Shown one piece after another: positions 8,405-15,886 of a stretch of 64,000 nucleotides of DNA (position 1 is its first letter; every line of letters begins with the position of its first letter). Made by a program: the position numbers and the translations under genes. Where the stretch lies: NCBI GenBank assembly GCA_030041045.1, contig JASHOQ010000058.1:1-64000 (forward strand). Direction: 5' to 3'. The notes beneath the pieces are model-generated. The model searched no databases, had not been told where the DNA came from, and saw only the letters and a list, made by a program, of their open reading frames with translations. Source of the stretch: Acidobacteriaceae bacterium. Lineage in GTDB: Bacteria > Acidobacteriota > Terriglobia > Terriglobales > Acidobacteriaceae.

Positions 8405-11400
8405 TTAGAACACGTACTTGCCCGACAATTGGAACGTGCGTGCATCGATGGTGTAGTTCTGCTGCGATATCGGCGCGGTAAGCTGGACGGTGCTGGCTCC
8501 GATCACCGTGTTCATGCTGGGGCTGGCGAAGGTGGGGTGGTTCAGCAGGTTGAAGGCGTCGGCGCGGAACTCCAGAAACTGTTCGTGGAAGGTCCTGAAG
8601 TCCTTAAACAGCGAGGCGTTCAGGCGCCAATTGCCCGGGCCGGAAACGTCGTTTTTAGGGCTGCCGAAGAATTGCGAAACCACGGAATAAGGCCCGCTGA
8701 CGTAGGGCACGGGAGTCCCGGCAGTCGCCGTCCCCGCAGTGGAGTTGGTGGTGCATCCGATCCCGTCGCAAAGCGGGTTATCGGCGCCGACTGACGGCGA
8801 AGCGTAGCTGAAATTGCCGGTTGCATATGGCGCCAGGGCCGCGGCGGAGATGGCATTGTTTGAGCTGCCGACACCCAGTGGGTCCTCAAAGGCGCAAGGG
8901 TTAACCCAGCGAGTCCTTGTTTTGGTCTGCGCCGCGCAAACATTCGCAGCCGTGTTGGACGGCGCGGCGTCGGTGATGCCGCTCTGGGTGAGGATGTTAC
9001 CGCCCGGGAGATCGGCCGCGGGCGCCGTCAATTTGTTTGAGTACGGATTAGCGATCTTGATGGCGCTGTTGGCAAGGCCGCCGTTGGCATTCGACATGCC
9101 TACCGGGCTTGAGGCGCCGGGGAGCAGGGTCGAAGTTCTGCTGATCCCGACAGTAAACGGCTCACCGGTCTGGGCCCACCATTCCATGTCTGTCTTCCAT
9201 CCGCCGATGATCTTGTCGAGGATACCGGGCCGGTTGACAAACTGCCTGCCCACACCCAATGGCAGATCGTAATCGACATCGACCACGGCGCGCTGCCGGA
9301 TATCGTAGCCGGATTGGCCATACTCGTATTTGATGGGGATGAGCGCGGCCTGCTTGTACGAGCCGTAGTCGCCACCCAGCAGATCGGTAGTGTTATCGAA
9401 CGCGTGAGCCCAGGTATAGCTGCCCAGGAAGCTCAGACCGTAGCTGTAATTTTTCTGGACAACCGCTTGCAGTCCGTTATACGAACTGACGCCTGCCCAC
9501 GACATCCAGAACTCCCCGCTGAAATGGGGCGCGGGAGTCATGCCATTTTGCTGCTCACCGCCGATGGTAATCGCCAGCGGCATATCTGGGTTGTTGATGC
9601 CCGTCACCAGGTGGCGTCCCAGGCTGCCCACATAGCTCACTGTCGCCGTGGACTGGCTCCAGAAGGCACGCTGCACGCTCAGGTTGTAGTTCATGGTGTA
9701 CGGCATGTGCATAACCGGGTCCTCTTCCGAGATGGACGGGAAAGTGGCGTAGTGCTCGATTCCGCCCGCCGCCAGGAACCCGCCGAGGCCACCTTCGAGC
9801 GTGTTGCTGAAAGCAGTTTGCGATTCGCAATAGTTTCCTTCGGTGCAACTCGGCAGGGCCGGTACGCTGGCGTTCATGATGAACGGCGGATTCAGCACGT
9901 TGGCAGCACCACCGCCCGGCTCAAAGCCGCCCATGAAAACGCCGGCGCCGATGCGCGCGACGGTCTTGTCATTGATCTGGTAGGCAGCGCCGATGCGGGG
10001 CGACCAGTTCGCCTTGGGAAAATTCGACAGGTACGGGTTCGAAGTATAGGAGATCTGCACGTTGTCGGCCGCGAGCTCTGCCAGAAAGTTCGGGTCGAGT
10101 TTCATGCCCGCGTCCGCCTGCGGGAACACCAACTGCGACGCTCCCACTGCGCCGTTCGCGGTCATGGTGCCGTTCTCCCAGACGAAGTTCGCCAATTGGT
10201 TCGCCTGCTCCCTTTTGGGCGTAAAGTACTCGTAGCGCAATCCCAAGTTCAACGTGAGCTTCGGCGTAACCTTCCAGTCGTCCTGCATGTAGCCGGCAAA
10301 GTACTTTTGCACGAAGTGCGTGTATGTGAACGTGCTGATGCTGGCGCCGTCCATGTTATCCGTCGTGGTGTAACCCCCGCCTGGCAGCGTACCAAGAGCG
10401 AGAAAGTCCGCGCCGCTAAATCCGCCCGGGCCGCCCAATCCGGTCACGCTGGTAAATGTGCCGTTGTAACTGTAGCTGCCAAGCGGCTGCGAGGCGTTGG
10501 TGCTGTACCAGCGTCCGGGGGCGATCTCGACGCCCATTTTTAGTGAGTGGTTCCCGATCACCTTGGTGAGATTGTCCATGATCTGGAGAGTATCCATGCC
10601 TTCGTGGGCCGGGTCATTGCCGTGAGTCCCGAAGCTGGTGATGCTGCTGTTGAGGCTCACCGACGGCAACCCGCCTTCCTGATTGGCCAGGTTGACCGGC
10701 ACGCCGTTCATTCCCAGCGTGGCCGCTATGTTCTGGTTGTAGTTGTACTGCAGGTTGGAATAGTCCCCCCAGTTGAAGGCGAAGGTGACCACGTTGATGA
10801 GCGTCGGCGAGAACGTGTGGGTCTCGTTGAGCGCAAAGCTGTCGCCCAGGAAGCTTTGATTGTGGCCGTTGTAACCCGGATACCCATCGAGGATGGGGCC
10901 GAGAGGCGAGGTGTTGGTTTCAATCAGGTGCGAATAGTTGACTTCGAAAGTGGCCAGATCCCGCGCGCTGAGGTTCCAGTCGAGTTTCCCGCCCCAATTG
11001 ATCGGGTCAATGTCTTGTATGATGGCCGTCTGGTAGTTGCTGCCGGTGGGCCCAATGTCGGTGTCGCTGGCAGAGTTGCAATTGCCCGGGGTCCATCCGC
11101 CATTGGGTTTTCCGAAATTGGCCTGCCCGGGGGAAGCGTAATTGGGGCAGGGATATTGCTGGAGGATGTTCTGGGCGACCGGATCGATCTGGCTCGGGGC
11201 GAAGACGTTCTGGCCCGGAGCGAACGTATTCCCATTCCACGAAACCTGGTTGCTGCCGTACGCCTGAGTGTCACCGGCCGGCAGGGCAAATTGCCCCTTG
11301 CTTGCGTTGCAGGTATACGAGCCCGTATTACTGTTGGGCACAAACAGGACCGTGGGACAGGAACCTCCAGTCAAGCTCGGGTTCAGAAGCTCGCTGAAGT

Positions 11401-12475
11401 CGCCCTGGCGCATGCGCGGCGTGGGCACGCTGTAGGTGGTCGGAACCGCTCCATTCACGAACCGCGACTCCTGAATATAGCCGAAGAAGAACAGATGGTT
11501 CTTGATGACCGGACCGCCGAGCGTGGCGCCGAATTGGTTCAAGTGGAACGGCGCAACCGTCGAGCCGGGGGCCGTGTTCCACTGCAGCGCGTCGAAGGCC
11601 GTATTTCTCACGTATTCCCACGCGTCGCCGTGAATTTCGTTGGTGCCGGACTTGATGGTGGCGTTGATCACTGCGGCGTGGCCGCGCCCAATCTCCGCGC
11701 TATAGTTGCTAGTCTCCATCTTGAACTCTGAGATGGCATCCGGCGGTGGCGCCACGTTGTACTCCGAACCGTTGATATAGTCGCTGTTGGCAACATTGTC
11801 GTCCACGCCGTCGAGCACATAGTTGTTCTGCTCCGCATGCTGGCCGTTGGACGAAAAATCGCCGTTCCCCGAGCCGCGTCCAACGTAAGGGGTCACGCCC
11901 GGCGCTTCCTGGGCAATGAAGACCCAGTTGCGGTTTTCGAGCGGCGCATCGTTCAGGAACTGCGAATCGACATCGACAGCCGTTTCCGCGGTCTGCGATT
12001 GCAACAGCGGCGCAGTCGACTTGACGGTTACCGTCTCCGAAACCTTGCCCGGTTTCAAGGTGAGCGGAATGTTCAAGCGGTCGGTTACGTGCACGACGAT
12101 ATTCTGCTCATCTGTGGTTTCGAAGTTCAGGGCAGACGCACTGACCGTGTAATTGCCGGTCTTGATGGGCGAAAAAAAGTATTCGCCGCTCGTGTTGGTC
12201 TTGGTCTGCAGCACCAGGCCGGTATCAACCTCGGTCAGGGTCACATCGACGTTCACGATCGCCGCGCCGGTGTTGTCCGTCACCACTCCGATGATCGCTC
12301 CCTGGTCCGCCTGGCCCAGCGCTTCCTGCGCCCAGAGCGCCACGAAAAGGACGATGACGGTCGTGAGGCTGCGCACCAGGATCACAACTGCAGCTACGCT
12401 TCGATTGTGTTTTGCTCTTGGGAACAGACATTTTGCGCTTGTTGGCTCAACGATTGCGAGTAATTCCCTGTGCAT
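8405..12475 (-). CDS. Oar-like TonB-dependent outer-membrane receptor with carboxypeptidase-regulatory domain
   Basis: The protein has 1356 residues. The ATG at 12475 follows GGGGGA at good spacing. A long N-terminus with one hydrophobic segment (signal, ending near EALGQAD) leads to a CarboxypepD_reg domain (about 52-135, GAIIGVVTDNTGAAIVNVDV). A plug-like segment follows (about 150-260, with NYVLDGVDDN), then a long beta-barrel rich in aromatic strands and ending in VF. This architecture is typical of acidobacterial Oar-like transporters rather than SusC, and no SusD partner is visible. It is probably the outer-membrane importer or binder of the oligosaccharides produced by the neighbouring hydrolases. 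It heads the leftward arm and is divergent from the sugar-isomerase operon. Confidence 0.88.
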   Translation of the reverse strand: MHRELLAIVEPTSAKCLFPRAKHNRSVAAVVILVRSLTTVIVLFVALWAQEALGQADQGAIIGVVTDNTGAAIVNVDVTLTEVDTGLVLQTKTNTSGEYFFSPIKTGNYTVSASALNFETTDEQNIVVHVTDRLNIPLTLKPGKVSETVTVKSTAPLLQSQTAETAVDVDSQFLNDAPLENRNWVFIAQEAPGVTPYVGRGSGNGDFSSNGQHAEQNNYVLDGVDDNVANSDYINGSEYNVAPPPDAISEFKMETSNYSAEIGRGHAAVINATIKSGTNEIHGDAWEYVRNTAFDALQWNTAPGSTVAPFHLNQFGATLGGPVIKNHLFFFGYIQESRFVNGAVPTTYSVPTPRMRQGDFSELLNPSLTGGSCPTVLFVPNSNTGSYTCNASKGQFALPAGDTQAYGSNQVSWNGNTFAPGQNVFAPSQIDPVAQNILQQYPCPNYASPGQANFGKPNGGWTPGNCNSASDTDIGPTGSNYQTAIIQDIDPINWGGKLDWNLSARDLATFEVNYSHLIETNTSPLGPILDGYPGYNGHNQSFLGDSFALNETHTFSPTLINVVTFAFNWGDYSNLQYNYNQNIAATLGMNGVPVNLANQEGGLPSVSLNSSITSFGTHGNDPAHEGMDTLQIMDNLTKVIGNHSLKMGVEIAPGRWYSTNASQPLGSYSYNGTFTSVTGLGGPGGFSGADFLALGTLPGGGYTTTDNMDGASISTFTYTHFVQKYFAGYMQDDWKVTPKLTLNLGLRYEYFTPKREQANQLANFVWENGTMTANGAVGASQLVFPQADAGMKLDPNFLAELAADNVQISYTSNPYLSNFPKANWSPRIGAAYQINDKTVARIGAGVFMGGFEPGGGAANVLNPPFIMNASVPALPSCTEGNYCESQTAFSNTLEGGLGGFLAAGGIEHYATFPSISEEDPVMHMPYTMNYNLSVQRAFWSQSTATVSYVGSLGRHLVTGINNPDMPLAITIGGEQQNGMTPAPHFSGEFWMSWAGVSSYNGLQAVVQKNYSYGLSFLGSYTWAHAFDNTTDLLGGDYGSYKQAALIPIKYEYGQSGYDIRQRAVVDVDYDLPLGVGRQFVNRPGILDKIIGGWKTDMEWWAQTGEPFTVGISRTSTLLPGASSPVGMSNANGGLANSAIKIANPYSNKLTAPAADLPGGNILTQSGITDAAPSNTAANVCAAQTKTRTRWVNPCAFEDPLGVGSSNNAISAAALAPYATGNFSYASPSVGADNPLCDGIGCTTNSTAGTATAGTPVPYVSGPYSVVSQFFGSPKNDVSGPGNWRLNASLFKDFRTFHEQFLEFRADAFNLLNHPTFASPSMNTVIGASTVQLTAPISQQNYTIDARTFQLSGKYVF

Positions 12476-12579
12476 TCGATTCCCCCTTTTCGTCCGTTGT
12501 CATGGCTTTGGGGACTTCCGCGTTTTGCGGCGCGGCGCGGATTTTCCGCGAGCACCGGCCTCTCACAGAATTCGCCAGA

Positions 12580-12610
12580 ACAATACTGCGAATAGAGGTA
12601 CGGTTGTCAA
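12580..12610 (-). promoter_or_regulatory. Predicted promoter of the Oar-like receptor
   Basis: On the minus strand a perfect TTGACA (12610-12605) is followed after 19 bp by TATTGT (12585-12580). The spacer is longer than optimal, so an activator bound at the AT-rich palindrome just upstream may be needed. The leader to the ATG at 12475 would be about 100 nt. Confidence 0.5.
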
Positions 12611-12635
12611 GTGGATTTTGAGAATTCGGTCTCTC

Positions 12636-12654
12636 AAATAATAAGTTATTATTT
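12636..12654. promoter_or_regulatory. Perfect 19-bp AT-rich palindrome, candidate operator
   Basis: AAATAATAA-G-TTATTATTT is a perfect inverted repeat (9-bp arms, 1-bp centre) in otherwise GC-rich DNA, 26 bp upstream of the receptor -35 box. Its position suits an activator or UP-like element. The protein that would bind it is not known. Confidence 0.45.
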
Positions 12655-13080
12655 TACAGTTATTTATAATGCTGCAAATATTCGATCCAAGAGACCGTAG
12701 CACGCGGAATTCAGAGAAGAGCAGCATACAACGGCAACCGGTCTCCCGCGGGTAGACCAGGTCTGGGCCGTTCAAATTCTCTATTTGTCCAGGTCGTCGC
12801 TGCGTATCTCTGAGAATGCCATGAGCCCAAGAAAAAACACCCACTTCCCACTGGCGTCAAAATGCGAATGGGCGGCAGAACGTTTGCCAGAGCAGGAACC
12901 GTATGCGCGTAGACAGTAAAGAGGCAATTTCTCGGGCTTTGCGTGCTGCATAACGAAGCGCAATATTTTGGGGATCGGTCTCTAGGACGACAATCGCTTC
13001 CAACACGCCGGCCTGAGCCTGCCATAAGAGCTATTAAATCAAGACAATTATGTTGATCTATCGCAATTTTCGCTTTCCGG

Positions 13081-13110
13081 TTGACGCGGGAGGCAACAGC
13101 GCTGTATGGT
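13081..13110 (+). promoter_or_regulatory. Predicted promoter of the rightward sugar-catabolic operon
   Basis: TTGACG at 13081-13086 and TATGGT at 13105-13110 are 18 bp apart, a good sigma70 match. The start would fall near 13117, inside the first of two GAAC-GTTC palindromes, and give a leader of about 90 nt to the cupin gene. Confidence 0.55.
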
Positions 13111-13115
13111 TCTTT

Positions 13116-13139
13116 GAACACGGTTCAGAGAACGGGTTC
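13116..13139. promoter_or_regulatory. Tandem palindromes GAAC-N3-GTTC and AGAAC-GG-GTTCT, candidate operators
   Basis: Two adjacent inverted repeats (13116-13126, and 13130-13139 with arms extending one base each side to 13129-13140) cover the predicted transcription start of the rightward operon. A repressor bound here would block initiation. They do not match the LacI-type site seen upstream of the GH106 gene, so a second regulator is possible. Confidence 0.4.
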
Positions 13140-13207
13140 TTAAAAATGAAGCGTCGCGGCTCGGGGGATGCGCTCTTAGCCTAGGACGAGCCGAAATGGA
13201 GACAGAG

Positions 13208-14443
13208 ATGAAAATGGCCGCATCGGTCAATCGGGCAACCCGGCAGGCGCTGGAGATCAGCGAGGGGATCCTGAGGCTGGCGCCGACGTGGGTTCCGCGA
13301 GTCTATTTGCAGCCAGGCCGGCGACTCAAGCTCGATCCACGGGACCTTTACTCGTACGGAGCGCATCGGGGCGGAATCGATGAACGCTGGTTTGCGTCTA
13401 CGACTCCGGCGATGAACGACCATCGCACACCCGACGAGGGGCTCAGTTACGTAGTCTCAGACGGCGAGCGTTTCACGTTCAAGGAAGCAGTGGAAGAGGA
13501 GGGTTCGCGGCTGATCGGAAGGGCGATGTGGGAAAAGTATCGCCGCTGGCCGGTGTACAGCAAGTTCTTCGATAACTCGGGGCCCATTATGCATCACCTG
13601 CACCAGGGCGAGGAACAAGCCAGACTGGTGAAGCGCGAAGGCAAACCAGAGGGCTACTATTTTCCTCCGCAGTTGAACGGGACCCTTGGCAATTTTCCTC
13701 ATACCTATTTCGGGCTGGAGCCGGGGACAACGCGCGAAGATATTCGCCGCTGCCTCGACCGCTGGGACAAGGGCGACAACGGCATTCTGGATTACTCCAA
13801 GGCCTATCGGCTGAAGCCGGGCACGGGTTGGCTGGTGCCGCCGCGCATTCTTCATGCACCTGGATCGCTGGTCACCTATGAACCGCAGTGGGGCAGCGAC
13901 GTGCTGGCCATGTTCCAGTCGATGGTAGAAGGTCGACCCGTGCCGCGCAGCCTGCTCACCCAGGATGTTCCGGAGGAGAGGCACTACGATCTCGAATTCC
14001 TGACCGACCTGGTGGATTGGCCGGCAAACATCGACGCCGAGTTCAAGAATCATCACTATATTGAGCCGATCCCCGTGGCCGAGACGCGCAGCGAGGGCTG
14101 TCTCGACAAGTGGGTCGTTTATGGCCTCGTGGAGGGGCAACAAAAGTTCAGCGCGCGCGAACTTACGGTGATGCCGGGAGGGCGCTCAACGATTCTCGAT
14201 GCCGGCGCGTCGGGCGTGATCGTCACGCAGGGCCACGGTCGCATTGGAAGGCTCGAAGTCGATTGCCCGGCGCTGATTCGTTTCGGGCAAATGACGCAGG
14301 ACGAGGTCTTCATTTCGCATGAAGCCGCAACGGCGGGTGTGATATTCGAAAACCTGTCGCAGACCGAGCCGTTCGTGACCCTGCGGTATTTCGGTCCCGA
14401 CGTCCACCCCGATATGCCGCGCGTAGAAGATCAGATGCACTAA
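13208..14443 (+). CDS. Cupin-fold, mannose-6-phosphate-isomerase-like protein
   Basis: This protein of about 411 residues has two beta-barrel cupin halves. The first shows metal-ligand patterns like those of class I phosphomannose isomerases: a histidine-rich segment MHHLHQGEEQA (residues about 135-145) and, later, PPRILHAPGS. The second half (residues about 300-400) has a VMPGGRSTILDAGASGVIV strand pattern. The ATG at 13208 follows GGAGA; an ATG at 13196 is also possible. It leads an operon with a TIM-barrel isomerase, a mutarotase-family protein and a symporter, so sugar isomerisation is the natural role, but the substrate is not identifiable. It could also be a non-enzymatic sugar-binding bicupin. 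Confidence 0.65.
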   Translation: MKMAASVNRATRQALEISEGILRLAPTWVPRVYLQPGRRLKLDPRDLYSYGAHRGGIDERWFASTTPAMNDHRTPDEGLSYVVSDGERFTFKEAVEEEGSRLIGRAMWEKYRRWPVYSKFFDNSGPIMHHLHQGEEQARLVKREGKPEGYYFPPQLNGTLGNFPHTYFGLEPGTTREDIRRCLDRWDKGDNGILDYSKAYRLKPGTGWLVPPRILHAPGSLVTYEPQWGSDVLAMFQSMVEGRPVPRSLLTQDVPEERHYDLEFLTDLVDWPANIDAEFKNHHYIEPIPVAETRSEGCLDKWVVYGLVEGQQKFSARELTVMPGGRSTILDAGASGVIVTQGHGRIGRLEVDCPALIRFGQMTQDEVFISHEAATAGVIFENLSQTEPFVTLRYFGPDVHPDMPRVEDQMH

Positions 14444-14489
14444 GGCGTGGCCCGGCGCAAGCGGGCAGCGCCGCAGCAGGAGAAATGCC

Positions 14490-15440
14490 ATGATGCACGG
14501 GCAGCATTTTGAAGAAAGCAACGACGGCATTCGAGAACGCTTCAAGGAGTTGAAGAAAAAATCGCCGGACAAATTCGGGAAGCGGATGAATCTCTCGTGG
14601 AGCAATTGGGGATTCGGCAGAGAGCCGCTGGACGAGACGGCGGCGCGGCTCGCGAAATCCCAGGTGCCTTATATCGAACTGCACGGCAATCACTACGGCC
14701 CGGATCTCGGCTACAAAGCGGATGAAACTCTGAAGATCCTCGGCGATCACGGCATCAAGGTCTCCGGCGTGTGTGGAATGTTTTCGCCCGACAATGACCT
14801 GGCCAGCAATCGCGCCGTGGATCGCCAGGCGGCCATCGATTATCTCAAGCGCGAAGTGCCTTTCACGCGTGCGGTGGGCGGCACTTACCTGCTGGTGGTG
14901 CCGGGAGCCGTGGGACGGCCCAGGAAATATGACGACGTGGAATTGGATCGCTCCGCGGAGACGCTGAGAGAGTGGGCGCACCTCTTTACCGATAACGGTG
15001 TAAAGGCGGCCATTGAGCCCATCCGTTCCGCGGAAGTGAGCCTGGTGCACACGATTGCCGACGCCAGACGCTATCTGGCCGCGGTGAATCAACCGGGGGT
15101 GCGCCACATCAATGGCGACGTTTATCACATGCAGTCGGAGGAGCGGCACATCGGTGACGCCATTGTGGACGCCGGCGACCAGCTGGTTAACCTGCACATG
15201 GCCGACAGTAACCGTTGCGCACTGGGCGAGGGTTCAATGGATGTGTGCACGATCATTCGCGCCCTCTACGCGATCGGCTACAACATGGAGGGTCGATTCG
15301 TTACCTTCGAACCGCTGGGGCCCGGAGGCGATCCCTATCCCGCGATGCACGGGAAACCCGACAAGGCGAAGCTGGACGCTCTGGTATCGACAAGCATTTG
15401 TTATTTTCGCGATTGCGAGGAGATGGTATTGGCAGAGTAG
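14490..15440 (+). CDS. Sugar isomerase/epimerase, xylose-isomerase-like TIM barrel
   Basis: The 316-residue protein starts at an ATG preceded by GGAG. The AP-endonuclease-2/xylose-isomerase-like TIM barrel shows LDETAARLAKSQVPYIELHG near the start, AIEPIRSAEVS (candidate metal-binding glutamate), HINGDVYHMQ (candidate metal-ligand aspartate and histidine), LVNLHMADSNR and a terminal glutamate in VTFEPLG. These match the E-D-H-E metal site of D-tagatose-3-epimerase and related enzymes. It lies 46 bp after the cupin gene and 38 bp before the mutarotase-family gene. It probably interconverts a ketose or aldose from the imported oligosaccharide; which sugar is unknown. Confidence 0.75.
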   Translation: MMHGQHFEESNDGIRERFKELKKKSPDKFGKRMNLSWSNWGFGREPLDETAARLAKSQVPYIELHGNHYGPDLGYKADETLKILGDHGIKVSGVCGMFSPDNDLASNRAVDRQAAIDYLKREVPFTRAVGGTYLLVVPGAVGRPRKYDDVELDRSAETLREWAHLFTDNGVKAAIEPIRSAEVSLVHTIADARRYLAAVNQPGVRHINGDVYHMQSEERHIGDAIVDAGDQLVNLHMADSNRCALGEGSMDVCTIIRALYAIGYNMEGRFVTFEPLGPGGDPYPAMHGKPDKAKLDALVSTSICYFRDCEEMVLAE

Positions 15441-15478
15441 CCACCGAGAAACGAGAACCATCGGGATGGTCCACGCTC

Positions 15479-15844
15479 ATGCAGACTTATTGTTTTGCAC
15501 TCGACCTGCAGGAAGACCCTGCTCTCATTGAGGATTACAAGCGCTATCACCGGCCGGACACGATCTGGCCGGCGGTTCTCGCATCCATCTGTGCGGACGG
15601 GGTGAGCAGCGAGGAGATTTACCTGGCCGGCAATCGTCTGTTTATGATTCTTACGACAACGGACGATTTCTCATGGGAAACGCGGCAGGCTGCGAATGCG
15701 AACAGTGCCGACCTGCGGCGATGGGAGGAGTTGATGTGGAAGTACCAGAAGCCGCTTGCGTTCGCGCAGTCGGGAGAGAAGTGGGTTCGCATGGAGAAAA
15801 TTTTCGAAGTGCACAGCGCGCTCTCGCAAGACAAGCCGGCTTGA
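15479..15844 (+). CDS. L-rhamnose mutarotase family protein
   Basis: This small protein (121 residues) begins at ATG 15479 in the frame MQTYCFALDLQ. It shows the family signature: an N-terminal strand ending in D, then YKRYHRPDTIWPAVLASI, a middle IYLAGNRLFMILTTTDDF strand pair, and the conserved WWKY-like element as LMWKYQKPL. Members interconvert alpha and beta anomers of L-rhamnose (or L-fucose) so that the isomerase receives the right form. It is 15-20 residues longer than the E. coli protein, mainly at the C-terminus. With the GH106 enzyme downstream it supports 6-deoxyhexose catabolism here. No rhamnulokinase or aldolase is in the window. Confidence 0.82.
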   Translation: MQTYCFALDLQEDPALIEDYKRYHRPDTIWPAVLASICADGVSSEEIYLAGNRLFMILTTTDDFSWETRQAANANSADLRRWEELMWKYQKPLAFAQSGEKWVRMEKIFEVHSALSQDKPA

Positions 15845-15852
15845 AAACTACC

Positions 15853-15874
15853 CCCGGGAAACGCTCGGGTTTTT
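15853..15874 (+). terminator. Possible intrinsic terminator/attenuator before the symporter gene
   Basis: A six-pair stem (CCCGGG with CTCGGG, one G-T pair, 5-nt loop) is followed by five T. It lies between the mutarotase and symporter genes, 12 bases before the symporter ATG, so partial termination could lower symporter expression relative to the enzymes. Confidence 0.4.
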
Positions 15875-15886
15875 GAGGACGGCGCA

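Larger units (their letters stand above)
12476..13207. other. Divergent regulatory region between the receptor and the sugar-catabolic operon
   Basis: This 730-bp gap separates the divergent arms of the carbohydrate region. It contains a promoter for each arm, a perfect AT-rich palindrome, an octamer CGGTCTCT repeated in both orientations, and a pair of GAAC-GTTC palindromes next to the rightward promoter. Several are annotated separately. No coding sequence is supported. Confidence 0.6.
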
